A stretch of 64,000 bases of DNA, taken from CADEED01 sp035765415. GTDB taxonomy: Bacteria > Pseudomonadota > Gammaproteobacteria > Steroidobacterales > Steroidobacteraceae. The DNA lies in NCBI GenBank assembly GCA_035765415.1, contig DASTXR010000097.1, positions 186,001 through 250,000 on the forward strand. Reading direction: 5' to 3'. How positions within the stretch are numbered: position 1 is the first letter of the stretch; each line of letters opens with the position of its first letter. Below are positions 47,614 through 56,974 of this stretch, piece after piece. The notes beneath the pieces were generated by a model. The model was not told the DNA's origin. It did no database searches and saw only the letters and a list, made by a program, of their open reading frames with translations. Position numbers and translations under genes: made by a program.

Positions 47614-49752
47614 TCACTTGGCGCCGGCGGTTTCCACCACCGGGGCCTGCTTGATGCTGAATTCGAGCTCCTCGAGATCGGCGCTCATCCAGTTGCGCTT
47701 GCGCGCGTAGGCGATCATGCGTTCGGCACGCTGGGTGCGCCTGGAGTCCTTGGCGCTGAGCTCGGTCCGCACGGCGACGGAGTAGTACTCGATGAGCCGT
47801 TCCTTGAGCGTCGGCAGCCCCGGCGCCATCGGCACCAGCGACGCGGCGAGGTCGTATTGTTTGGTGGCCGCGTCCGCCGCGCGCATGTCGAAAGGTTTCT
47901 TGCCGAGGAGCTCGTACGACCTGGCGATGTACCGGGAGACTTTCTCCAGGTCTGCCGCCTCGCGACGCGTGCGTCCGCTCGGTGAGGATTCGACCGCCGC
48001 CAGCGCAACCTCCAGTTCCGGGAGTTGTCGATGGTCCGGCTGCAGCCGCGAAATTTCCGTGGTGGCTTTGCGCAGGGCGACGGGATCGCCCACCGACTGC
48101 GCGTGCCGCGCTTCCGTCACGAGTACATTGAGGATGCGCTCCATGCCCGCCCGCGCTTCGGGCTGATCGGGTCGTATCTTGAGCACGGCGCGGTAACGAT
48201 CGGCCGCGCTGTCTCCGGCGGGTTGCGTCACCGCGCCGACGGCATAGGCAGCTTTGGCTGCCGTGAGCAGGTTGCGAACCTCTTCGTCCTGCTCGCGCCG
48301 CGTGGCGGCTTCGCGCTCGAGGGCAATTTCCGCCAGCCGCTGCTGGGCCGCGAGGCGTTTCTTCTTTTGCTCGGCGAGCGCCCGCTTGCGCGCCTGCTCC
48401 GCCGCGGGATCCGGCGCCGGCGCAGCCGGGTCCGTCGTCGCGGCGCCATCCGCGGTGTTCGCGGCAACCAGCTCCTGTCCATCGGCAGCAGCGGGATCTT
48501 CCGGCGTGGTTATTGAAGTCTCGGGCGCAGGTTCGGTGGCTGGTGTAACAGCGGGCTGCACGGGGGGTGCCGCGGCCACAACCGCCGGGGCGGCGTCCGC
48601 ATTGCTCGCTATCTCGTCGGCCGGTGACGTGGCCGCACCGCCTCCGCGCAACGCGAGCGTGGCGCCGACCGCCGCAACCACGACGAACACGCTGGCAGCG
48701 CCAGCCCAGCGAACCGCGGGCCGGGTCCAGTCGATCTTCGGAGGGCTGGGCACCTTGTCCCACAGCGTGCGCAACGGGGGCATGCGCGGCCTCGCCTTCC
48801 AGCCGCTCGACACGGCAGCCGATGCCCGGCCGGCCGCGGCGCGAACCGACGCCATCGCGGGCGCCAGGTAACGACGCCGGGGCTTCTTGAGCTGCTCCGT
48901 GATCTCGCGCGGCATGGGCCGCAGCATCGTGGCCTCGGACGTGTTCGCCCTGCCTTGCAGCGCGCGCAGTGCCTGGGCGGCCTCGCTGCCGCTGGCAAAG
49001 CGGTCATTGCGATCCCTGGCGGTCAGTGAGTTCACGAACGGCTGGTAAATCGCGAGGTCGGCAGGCAGCGGCGGTATCGACTCGCTCAAATGCTTGAGCG
49101 CAACCGACATGCTCGAGTCCGCGCGGAAAGGGACGGTGCCCGTCAGCATTTCGTAACAGACGATGCCCAGGGAATACAGATCGCTGCGTCCGTCGAGCTC
49201 GACGCCTTTGACCTGCTCGGGACTCATGTAACTCGGCGTGCCGACCAGCATGCCCGCCACGGTCAGCGAGGCGCCGCGGTCCACGGCGCGTGCGATGCCG
49301 AAGTCGGTGAGGACGGGCGTGCCATCCTCGCGGAACAGGATGTTCTCGGGCTTGATGTCGCGATGCACGAAGCCCTTGCGATGCGCCACGTCCAGGGCGC
49401 CGCACAGCGCGATACACACCTCGACGACCTGTTCGGTGCTGCAGCGCCCGCGCAGGATGCGCTGCTTGAGGTCGCCGCCAGGCAGGTATTCCATCGACAG
49501 GTAGTGGTACGGCTGATGCTCGCCGACGTCGAACACCGGAACGATGGACGCGTGATGGATGTGCGCGACGATGCGCGCTTCGCGGATGAAGCGGGTGGTA
49601 AAACTCGGGTCGGAATTCAGCAGCGGAGACATGATCTTCAGCGCCACTTCGCGCTCGAAACTCTGCTGGATGGCTAGATAGACGGCGGCCATGCCGCCCT
49701 GCCCGAGCTTGCGCTCGATTCGATACCCCGGAATTTTTATGGTCTCGGACAT
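47614..49752 (-). CDS. Membrane Ser/Thr protein kinase with periplasmic helical-repeat domain
   Basis: A 712-residue Hanks-type kinase. The cytoplasmic kinase domain (about 10-265) is complete: glycine loop LGQGGMAAVYLA, Lys39 in VALKIM, HRD at 130-132 (FVHRDIKPENI), DFG from Asp150, and GTPSYMSPEQV in the activation segment. A basic Pro-rich linker leads to one TM helix (about 349-369). An Ala/Pro-rich stretch then precedes a charged coiled coil (ARKRALAEQKKKRLAAQQRL) and TPR-like helical repeats outside the cytoplasm. No PASTA repeats are present. The start is ATG 49750-49752 (MSETIKIPGYRIERK). It is divergent from a second kinase with 132 bases between starts. Confidence 0.93.
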   Translation of the reverse strand: MSETIKIPGYRIERKLGQGGMAAVYLAIQQSFEREVALKIMSPLLNSDPSFTTRFIREARIVAHIHHASIVPVFDVGEHQPYHYLSMEYLPGGDLKQRILRGRCSTEQVVEVCIALCGALDVAHRKGFVHRDIKPENILFREDGTPVLTDFGIARAVDRGASLTVAGMLVGTPSYMSPEQVKGVELDGRSDLYSLGIVCYEMLTGTVPFRADSSMSVALKHLSESIPPLPADLAIYQPFVNSLTARDRNDRFASGSEAAQALRALQGRANTSEATMLRPMPREITEQLKKPRRRYLAPAMASVRAAAGRASAAVSSGWKARPRMPPLRTLWDKVPSPPKIDWTRPAVRWAGAASVFVVVAAVGATLALRGGGAATSPADEIASNADAAPAVVAAAPPVQPAVTPATEPAPETSITTPEDPAAADGQELVAANTADGAATTDPAAPAPDPAAEQARKRALAEQKKKRLAAQQRLAEIALEREAATRREQDEEVRNLLTAAKAAYAVGAVTQPAGDSAADRYRAVLKIRPDQPEARAGMERILNVLVTEARHAQSVGDPVALRKATTEISRLQPDHRQLPELEVALAAVESSPSGRTRREAADLEKVSRYIARSYELLGKKPFDMRAADAATKQYDLAASLVPMAPGLPTLKERLIEYYSVAVRTELSAKDSRRTQRAERMIAYARKRNWMSADLEELEFSIKQAPVVETAGAK

Positions 49753-49884
49753 TGCCGCGTCCTGCGGTCTGGTGTTCTGGGCGCCCAGTGTAGACCGTTT
49801 TTTGCCATGCAACCTCGCCAAGGGTGGGTGCCGGCGAGTAGTGTGAAATCCTCGATTTAGGGGAACAGACTGCCAAAGGACATA

Positions 49885-51261
49885 ATGATGACGGACCAGG
49901 ATCGGGATCAGGACCCAACCCGTCTGCGAACAGCGCCACTTTCAACTGGCGGCGCCTCCATACGTACCTCCGATGTGGCCAACCGGTTCCCCGAAGCCGG
50001 CACCGGCCAGCTCAGTCCGGGCGAAACGTTGCGCCGCCGCTACCTACTCGAAGCGGTGATCGGGCGCGGCAGCATGGGCCAGGTCTGGCGCGCCAGGGAC
50101 CTGCTGGCGGAGGAAGCCCGCGACCGTCATCCCTATGTCGCCGTAAAAGTACTCAATCGCGACTTCGAGGGGCATCCGGATGCCCTGGCGGGATTACATC
50201 GTGAAGCGCTCCGGGCGCAGCAATTGGCCCATCCCAACATCGCGACCGTGCACATCTTCGATCGCGACGAGAGCACGGGACGCCTGTTCATTGCGATGGA
50301 ATTGCTCGAAGGCCATGCCCTCGATTCGCTCATCCGCGACTCGCGCGGCAACGGTCTGTCGCCCGCCGAGGCGATGCCCATCATTCGCGGCATGGCCGAT
50401 GGTCTGGCGTATGCGCATCGCAAGGGCATCGTGCATTCGGATTTCAAGCCGGCCAACGTGTTCGTGGTTCGCGATGGCACGCCCAAGATCCTCGACTTCG
50501 GCATCGCGCGCGTCATACACGCCGCGGACGACAGCGTATTCCAGGGCTTCACGCCGGGTTATGCGGCACCGGAAATGTTCAGCGGCGCCGATCCGCACCC
50601 CGCGGACGATGTGTTTTCCCTCGGCATCGTCGCCTACGAGCTCCTGTGTGGCCGTCACCCGTTTCCAGGCCAGGAATCCTCCGAAGCCCGGCGACAGGGA
50701 CTTCGGCCCAAACCACTCAAGAGTCTCGCGCGCTGGGAAACGCGGGCGCTCGCCCGGGCCCTGGCATTCGATCGTGCCGACCGTTTTGCCGATGCCACTG
50801 CTTTTCGCAAGGCACTGCAGGGCGTGGCGCCGGTGCAGAAATGGATGGCGGCCGCGGGAGTCGTGCTCACGCTCGCCACTGCCATCCTGTGGTATCGCAA
50901 CTATGTCGCGAGCGGACCCGAGATTCCCTTCGACGCCCTGCCCGCGCAGGTCCAGCGCGACGTCCGCCAGGGCCTCGATGACGGCCAGGAAGCATTGCGG
51001 TACGTGGAGCGCACGCGCGAGATGAGCGTGATCGAGGATGCCGTGGGCGGATTCGCTTCCGCCTATGCGCTGCATCCACGCAACCGCGAGGCGGTCGCCG
51101 GTCTCGAATACGCCGCTGACCTGGCGATCGACTGGTATCTCGCGCGACCCGACGCCCGCGATTCGCTCGAGCAACTGGAGAAATTCCAGCGCAAGAGCGA
51201 GTTCTACGAAACCTACGAGCCGCTGCAGGACGCCATCGACGCGTTGCGCACGAAGCGCTGA
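49885..51261 (+). CDS. Membrane Ser/Thr protein kinase with HSD instead of HRD
   Basis: A 458-residue Hanks-type kinase. An N-terminal extension of about 50 residues precedes the kinase domain (about 53-315): IGRGSMGQVWRA, Lys88 in VAVKVL, catalytic IVHSDFKPANV (184-186, Ser where Arg is usual), LDFGIAR and a GFTPGYAAPEMF activation end. One TM helix (about 320-338) leads to a periplasmic domain of about 120 residues with helical character. Loss of the HRD arginine marks a non-RD kinase, usually not activated by activation-loop phosphorylation. Tandem ATGs at 49885 and 49888 follow AAAGGA; the first is used. The 3' neighbour is a converging lipoprotein gene. Confidence 0.92.
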   Translation: MMTDQDRDQDPTRLRTAPLSTGGASIRTSDVANRFPEAGTGQLSPGETLRRRYLLEAVIGRGSMGQVWRARDLLAEEARDRHPYVAVKVLNRDFEGHPDALAGLHREALRAQQLAHPNIATVHIFDRDESTGRLFIAMELLEGHALDSLIRDSRGNGLSPAEAMPIIRGMADGLAYAHRKGIVHSDFKPANVFVVRDGTPKILDFGIARVIHAADDSVFQGFTPGYAAPEMFSGADPHPADDVFSLGIVAYELLCGRHPFPGQESSEARRQGLRPKPLKSLARWETRALARALAFDRADRFADATAFRKALQGVAPVQKWMAAAGVVLTLATAILWYRNYVASGPEIPFDALPAQVQRDVRQGLDDGQEALRYVERTREMSVIEDAVGGFASAYALHPRNREAVAGLEYAADLAIDWYLARPDARDSLEQLEKFQRKSEFYETYEPLQDAIDALRTKR

Positions 51262-51263
51262 GG

Positions 51264-52109
51264 TCACTGCGCGAGCGCGGTTTGCAGGCGCGCGAATATT
51301 TCGGGCCAGCCCGACACCCAGCAACAGGCGTGGTCCATCTGCGGATAGACCCAGAGCCGATCCGGGGCAACGCGCTGCCAGTACCTCGAATTGAGTTCCG
51401 GCGGTGTATTGCGATCGCGTGCGCCGACCAGATGCCATTCCTGCAGGCGGGAAGATATCGGCGGCTCGTCCACGGGACTGAGGCTGCCCTCGAGCGGTAG
51501 ATAGCCGTGCAACGACGTCCAGGCCGCGACGTCGAGGTTTGCGGCGATCGTCACGACGTTGCGCACCGCCGGCACGCGCGGCGCCATCAGCACGGCCAGG
51601 GTGCCTCCTCCGCTGTAGCCAATCAGCGTGGCGTCGCGAAAATGGTGCGTAGCGAGAAAAGCTTGCAGCGCGGCGGCCATGCTGTCGACGATGACCGGTG
51701 AATAACGGTTGGAGGTCCAGAGGTCGGCAGAACATTCGCGGTCCCCGGCGGCCCCGTCCGATACACGGCCAGGCACGTTGAAATAGCAGGGCCGGCCCAG
51801 GTACAGCACCGAACCGCGCGTGCGCGCCGCCAGTTGCAGCGCCAGCGGAACGCGCGGTGTTGGATCCAGAGCGACGCGGCTGCCGTAGTTCACCCAGGGC
51901 GAACCGTCGCCATCCAGGAACACGAACAAACTATCCGCTCCCGGGGCTATCGTGTAATAGGCTTGATGCGTAAAACCGGTACCGCGCAGTATCTGCGAGG
52001 CGAATCCCGCGGATCGCGCAATCGAATCGGCTCTCGCGACAGGTGTTGAATGACAGGACGTCAGAATCAGCCATGACAGCAGCGAAACCAGGATGGCCCG
52101 CAGGCGCAC
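51264..52109 (-). CDS. Alpha/beta-hydrolase-fold lipoprotein
   Basis: A 281-residue predicted serine hydrolase. With a GTG start at 52107-52109 it has a neat lipoprotein signal (MRLRAILVSLLSWLILTSC). A longer GTG start at 52128-52130 is possible but overlaps the divergent gene. The nucleophile elbow is LIGYSGGGTLAVL, and the C-terminal MDHACCW supplies a likely catalytic His. VFLDGDGSPW precedes the elbow and LYLGRPCYFN resembles the oxyanion side. The substrate is unknown. It ends two bases from the converging kinase gene and starts about ten bases from the divergent beta-barrel gene. Confidence 0.78.
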   Translation of the reverse strand: MRLRAILVSLLSWLILTSCHSTPVARADSIARSAGFASQILRGTGFTHQAYYTIAPGADSLFVFLDGDGSPWVNYGSRVALDPTPRVPLALQLAARTRGSVLYLGRPCYFNVPGRVSDGAAGDRECSADLWTSNRYSPVIVDSMAAALQAFLATHHFRDATLIGYSGGGTLAVLMAPRVPAVRNVVTIAANLDVAAWTSLHGYLPLEGSLSPVDEPPISSRLQEWHLVGARDRNTPPELNSRYWQRVAPDRLWVYPQMDHACCWVSGWPEIFARLQTALAQ

Positions 52110-52119
52110 TAACGGGGAG

Positions 52120-53631
52120 ATGATGACCACAGCGCAAACCCGGCCGCGCCTTTCGAGCGCCGCAGTCATCCCAGGGCGCGCGCACGCGCGTGCTCGTCGG
52201 GCGTTCAAGTTCTCGTGGGTCCTTGCAAGCAGTGGACTGTGTACACCCGCGCTGGCGGATCTGACCGCGCTGCAGTTTAGCAATCCGATCGAGCAGGCGG
52301 CGGCGCTGGCCAACCAGGCCACTTATGACCAGCTCACCGGCGGCGAAGTCCCGCTGTGCGATGCGGAGCTCTCCGGCCCCGCGGGCGGCTGCACGGGCGC
52401 GGTGTTCGAAATGTTCTCCAACGTTCGCGAGCTCGTGGAAACCGCGAACGAGCTCACCAACTCGGGATCGACGCGCTACAGCCTGCGCCTGGACCAGGAA
52501 AATCTCGGGTTCGCGCTGCGCTGGACCGCGGCGGAAGAGATGGCCGCGCAAGGCAGCTCCGCCACGCAGTTCACCAACAGCCAGCTCAACAGCCTGGCCA
52601 GCCGCATCTCGGCGCTGCGTGTCAGCGCGCTGGGACGTACCGCGCGCAACGACGACCTGCCCGGCTCGTTATGGGCCCTGGGCGGCGGCGCGGGCGCCGA
52701 CGACAGCATCGCGAAGCGCTGGGGCGGATTCCTGAACGGCGCCTTCGGTTATGGCCGCAAGGACGACACGACGGATCCGTTCAACACCACCGGCAGCTCG
52801 GGCGCCGAAGACGCCTTCGATTTCGACGGGTCGGAGATCACGCTCGGCGCCGACTACCGCCTAAGCGAGAGCACGGTGCTCGGCACGTTGCTGGGTTTTT
52901 CCCAGCGTCGCGTCGATTTCGATTCGGCCGTGAGCATCGTCGATGGAACCATCGACACCGATGGCTCGAGCCTCATGTTCTTCGCGATGTGGGAAAACGA
53001 CCGGTTCTATGTGTCCGGCTCGCTCGGCGGACAATGGCTCGAGTACGACTTCCGGCGCCGCATCACCTATCCATCGCTGAATCCGCTGGTCGCGCCGGTG
53101 GACGTCACCACCACGAGCAGCACCGACAGCAACACGCTGATGGGCACCCTGAGCGGCGGCGCGAACTTCAATGTCGGCGGCTTCGCCTTCGCGCCGTATG
53201 CGAAGGCCGAGTATCAGAAGGTGAGCGTCGACGAATTTGCGGAGCGGGGCGGCAGCGGTTTCGAGTTCGGCTACGGCGAACAGGACATCAAGTCCTTCCA
53301 GCTGGCGGCGGGTGCCACGGTGCAATACGTGTTCACTCCGCGCTTCGGCGTCATCGTGCCGTACGCGCGCGCGGAGATCCGCAAGGAATTCGAGAACGAC
53401 CCGCGCAACATTTCCGCCACGTACGCGAGCATGCCCACGAGCAACGTCACGACAGCGCAGGACTTCAACCTGGCCACCGATGAACATGACGACCAGTTCT
53501 TCGTGGTCGCCGGCGGGTTCTCGGTGGTCCTCAAGGGCGGCCTGCAGGGGTTCCTGCAATACCAGCAGGTTCTCGATCTCGATACTTTCAGCGATCGCGT
53601 CATCGCCGGAGGCATACGCCTTGAGTTCTGA
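52120..53631 (+). CDS. Autotransporter-type outer-membrane beta-barrel protein
   Basis: About 503 residues. A long N-terminal signal (Arg-rich then FKFSWVLASSGLCTPALA) precedes a small passenger-like region of about 170 residues (DLTALQFSNPIEQAAALANQ and after). A C-terminal barrel of about 280 residues follows, of the autotransporter beta-domain kind (SEITLGADYRLSESTVLGTLL, FYVSGSLGGQWLEYDF, FAPYAKAEYQKVSVDEFAE), ending in the Phe-terminated strand GGIRLEF recognised by BAM. Tandem ATGs at 52120 and 52123 follow GGGGAG; either could start. There is no separate secretion partner. It is the first gene of a tight operon with the heme lipoprotein and the caspase-like gene. Confidence 0.85.
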   Translation: MMTTAQTRPRLSSAAVIPGRAHARARRAFKFSWVLASSGLCTPALADLTALQFSNPIEQAAALANQATYDQLTGGEVPLCDAELSGPAGGCTGAVFEMFSNVRELVETANELTNSGSTRYSLRLDQENLGFALRWTAAEEMAAQGSSATQFTNSQLNSLASRISALRVSALGRTARNDDLPGSLWALGGGAGADDSIAKRWGGFLNGAFGYGRKDDTTDPFNTTGSSGAEDAFDFDGSEITLGADYRLSESTVLGTLLGFSQRRVDFDSAVSIVDGTIDTDGSSLMFFAMWENDRFYVSGSLGGQWLEYDFRRRITYPSLNPLVAPVDVTTTSSTDSNTLMGTLSGGANFNVGGFAFAPYAKAEYQKVSVDEFAERGGSGFEFGYGEQDIKSFQLAAGATVQYVFTPRFGVIVPYARAEIRKEFENDPRNISATYASMPTSNVTTAQDFNLATDEHDDQFFVVAGGFSVVLKGGLQGFLQYQQVLDLDTFSDRVIAGGIRLEF

Positions 53632-56600
53632 TCGCGCCACCGCGGGACGCACCGCCCTCACCTTGTGCCTGTGCGCAGCCCTGGCCGCGTGCGGAAGTAG
53701 TTTGAGCGACGTGGGCGAGCAGCCGGAAGCCGCGCCGACGGCCGTCGCCGGCGTGGTCGGCTACACCGCCGCGGATGCCGCGGGTGATGTCACCACGGAT
53801 GTACGCGCCGGATCGCAGGTCCTGCTCACCGGCAAGGACAGCGTGGAAACCGACAAGCCCATCCTCAGCTTCCGGTGGGAGCCGGCCAACGCGGCCGCAA
53901 ATGCGGCGACCATCGTCGTACGGACCACCAACACGATCGCCGTCAATGTTCCCGCCGTTGCGCAGGTCACCGAGATGCAGTTCCGGCTCACCGTCGTCGA
54001 TTCCGATGGCGACTCGGATTCCGCGGTCGTGAGACTGCGCGTTCAGCCGCGTCTCGATTCCGATCGCTTCCTGCAGTACGTGCGCAACGTGCCCAGGCTG
54101 CGCGTGGTCGCGGGCACCGCGCAGCCGAGCGCGGCGGGTACGTTCGACGTGACGATCACCGGCCACCTCACCTACACCGCGCGCTCCGGCGCCGTGAGGA
54201 CCATCGACTATCCGATCGGCACGCGCGTGCCGGGAAACTGGTTGCCGAGCACGCAGCCCGCCACCGACCAGGGCGCCGTGGACTTCCGCAATCCGCTGCT
54301 CGAATTCCCGTTCCCGGCCATCGACCTGGACACGGTCACGCGCCGCTTTCAGCAAGGCCTGCCCGGCAGCGCCGCCGACATGGCCGATCCCGGCTTCATC
54401 GACGATGCCAGCCTCGCGCTGACCATCAGGCTCACCGCCACCACCGCGACATCGACGGCGACTCTCTACTTGCTCGACGCCAACGATCAGATCGTCGCGC
54501 AGGGCTCGAACGGCGGCAGCGGCGCGGCGGTCGACATGGCGGTCTCCGCCGCGGCGCTCGAAGAACTGCGCATCACCGGCGGCGGCCTGGAAAACAAGGA
54601 CACGGCGCAGTCTTACTACGATGCGATCGACCCGCAGCGAACCAAGCTGACGCTGCGCCAGTGGCTCATCGCCAACTGCTTCGACCCCGCGGCCAGCGAT
54701 TACGCCGCCGATTCGCACGCGCTGTACGTGAACGACTTCGACCTCGGGTTCGGCCGCGACATGTATTTCCGCACCTCGCGGCCCGCGGGCTGCACGAGCA
54801 GCACGTTCGCGCCTGGCGACATGGCGTCGATCGTCATCAACTACCCCACGCTCGAGGCTGCCGCGAAGAAGATAGGCGCGATCATCGCCGTGGGCATGGA
54901 ATACGAGGCCGTCGACGCCAATCATTCGGCGCCGGGTCTCGTGACGTTTTATGCCTTCGCGCCCGACGAGGGCACGGGTGAATTCCGTCGCGTGAAGAGC
55001 GCGAACTTCGATGGCCGCGGAGAAAAGTATCTGCCCGGCGCCTGCACGATGTGCCACGGCGGGCGTCCCAGGACGCCGCAACCGAACCGCCTGCTCACGT
55101 ACGCAAGCGCGGCCGATGCGCACATCGGCGCCACATTCATGCCCTGGGATCTCGAATCATTCCTGTTCTCGGATACCGACAGCACTTTTCCGCGCGACCC
55201 GAGCAATGCGGCGCTCCGCGATTCGCTGACCCGCAGCCGGCAGGAAGCGCAACTCAAGAGGCTCAACCTGGCTGCGTACAGCACGTATGGCAGCGGCAGC
55301 GGATCCACGTTCACGTGCCACGCTTCATTTGCCGGCCCGTGCCAGCTCGTCGAAATGTGGTACGGCGGCGCCGGCACTCCGAGCACCACGTTCCGCGACC
55401 GGCAGGTCGCGCCGGGCTGGCAACCGGGTGGCGCGAATCCGGATACGGCGGACGACATCTACCTCGACGTGTTCGCGCGCAATTGCCGCGCCTGCCACAC
55501 GCAGCGCGTGATCCCGCTGAATGCGACTTCGGATCCGCAGTTCCTCACGTATGGCGAATTCACGCAGACCGTCGTTCCCGCATGGCGCGACCAGGTGATC
55601 GAGCAGGTGTTCCGCGTCAGCGGCATGCCGGCCGCGCGCCTGACCATGGATCGCTTCTGGACTGCGGCTCCCGGAGCCACGCGATCCGCGGGCGAAATCC
55701 TGGCGCAGCACCTCTCGGTGCCAACCGGGTTGCGTCCCGGAGTCGCGAACCCCTGCTTCAACTCCGTGGGCGCGACGCCGCAGCTCGCGACGGCGGCCGC
55801 GACGCGACAACGCATCGAACGCCACGCAGCGGTCGCCGTGGACGCCGCGTGCAGCGCTTTCGCGAATTCGTACAACTGGCAGCTCACGGTGCCCAATGGC
55901 AGCGGTGCGCGGCTCGCCGCGAATGGCAGCACGCGCTCGGCGTTCACGCCAGACCGCGTGGGAAACTACGACCTGACGTTGCAGGTCACGGGTCCGCAAG
56001 GTGATAGCGCCACGCTCACGCGGTTCGCCTTCGTGGAAAACCTCGTGCCCGTGGCGGCGGATCTCACCGCTTCGATCGATCTCAACGCGACGAGGACGGT
56101 GGACGTGCTCACCCCGGCTTCGCTGGGCGATCCACCCGTCACGGTCTCCATCGACAGCGCGCCTGCAGGTATGTCGGTGTCGGTAGACGCCAGCCAGCGC
56201 ATCGTCGTGACGCCCACCACCATACAAGGCGGCACCGTCACCTACCGGATCACCGACGTCGATGGCGGCGTCGAGAACTCCGATACAGCCACCATCGCGG
56301 TCTCGGTCAACGCGTCGATCGCGGCTGACAACATCCCGGCCACGTTCAATGCGAACACTTCGAACAATGAAATCGTGCTGAGCAGCGAAGTCTCCGCGCA
56401 GTTCCAGCCCTTTACGGTCATTCTTGTCGGAAACGGCACCACCACGGCCGGCGGGGCTGTCACTGTCGTCGACTGCGGCGCGAATCGTTGTGCGCGATAC
56501 ACGCCTCCCGCCGCCACCATCACGATTTTCGGAACCACGCGCATCGCGCCCGCGGATTCGTTCGTGTATCGCGCCTGCTTCGTCGCCCAGCCGGCGAACT

Positions 56601-56974
56601 GCGACAACGGGACCGTGACCATCGACATCGCGGGCTCGGCCGCGTTTTCCACCGTGGCCTCCATCATGAAAGGAACCTGCCTCAGCTGCCACTCTCCCGC
56701 GCCGCCCGCCGGTGCGGTGTGGGGATTGCCGGATGCCAACGCCACCGACAAACAAGCCTGGTGCGCGGTGCGCTTTCAGAACGGAGTCGACGAACCCGCT
56801 CCCAATACGCCGCTGGTCAATACCGCCAATCCAACCGCGAGCCTGCTCTATCGCAAGCCACAGGGGTTCGATACGCATGTCGTGATGCTGAGCGAGGCGA
56901 ATGCCGCGCCGATCCTCAACTGGATTCGCGAAGGCGGAGCATTCACGGGCGGCACCAGCCAGACCTGTCCATGA
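53621..56974 (+). CDS. Three-heme c-type cytochrome lipoprotein with Ig-like domains
   Basis: A 1117-residue exported lipoprotein. A TTG start at 53621 is chosen: GGAGG is eight bases upstream, and it gives a lipobox signal (TALTLCLCAALAAC, Cys24) while overlapping the barrel gene by 11 bases. There are three CXXCH heme motifs: CTMCH (475-479), CRACH (622-626) and CLSCH (1020-1024). A PKD-like beta domain (about 40-140) comes first, and two Ig/cadherin-like domains (about 760-990) lie between the second and third heme. I do not recognise a named family. The layout suggests a cell-surface redox protein. The stop overlaps the next ATG (ATGA). Confidence 0.85.
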   Translation: MSSDRATAGRTALTLCLCAALAACGSSLSDVGEQPEAAPTAVAGVVGYTAADAAGDVTTDVRAGSQVLLTGKDSVETDKPILSFRWEPANAAANAATIVVRTTNTIAVNVPAVAQVTEMQFRLTVVDSDGDSDSAVVRLRVQPRLDSDRFLQYVRNVPRLRVVAGTAQPSAAGTFDVTITGHLTYTARSGAVRTIDYPIGTRVPGNWLPSTQPATDQGAVDFRNPLLEFPFPAIDLDTVTRRFQQGLPGSAADMADPGFIDDASLALTIRLTATTATSTATLYLLDANDQIVAQGSNGGSGAAVDMAVSAAALEELRITGGGLENKDTAQSYYDAIDPQRTKLTLRQWLIANCFDPAASDYAADSHALYVNDFDLGFGRDMYFRTSRPAGCTSSTFAPGDMASIVINYPTLEAAAKKIGAIIAVGMEYEAVDANHSAPGLVTFYAFAPDEGTGEFRRVKSANFDGRGEKYLPGACTMCHGGRPRTPQPNRLLTYASAADAHIGATFMPWDLESFLFSDTDSTFPRDPSNAALRDSLTRSRQEAQLKRLNLAAYSTYGSGSGSTFTCHASFAGPCQLVEMWYGGAGTPSTTFRDRQVAPGWQPGGANPDTADDIYLDVFARNCRACHTQRVIPLNATSDPQFLTYGEFTQTVVPAWRDQVIEQVFRVSGMPAARLTMDRFWTAAPGATRSAGEILAQHLSVPTGLRPGVANPCFNSVGATPQLATAAATRQRIERHAAVAVDAACSAFANSYNWQLTVPNGSGARLAANGSTRSAFTPDRVGNYDLTLQVTGPQGDSATLTRFAFVENLVPVAADLTASIDLNATRTVDVLTPASLGDPPVTVSIDSAPAGMSVSVDASQRIVVTPTTIQGGTVTYRITDVDGGVENSDTATIAVSVNASIAADNIPATFNANTSNNEIVLSSEVSAQFQPFTVILVGNGTTTAGGAVTVVDCGANRCARYTPPAATITIFGTTRIAPADSFVYRACFVAQPANCDNGTVTIDIAGSAAFSTVASIMKGTCLSCHSPAPPAGAVWGLPDANATDKQAWCAVRFQNGVDEPAPNTPLVNTANPTASLLYRKPQGFDTHVVMLSEANAAPILNWIREGGAFTGGTSQTCP

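Noticed and set aside
52093..52119. Earlier ATG for the beta-barrel gene
   Set aside because: It has no Shine-Dalgarno and adds nine residues with no homology; the tandem ATGs at 52120 and 52123 after GGGGAG fit better.
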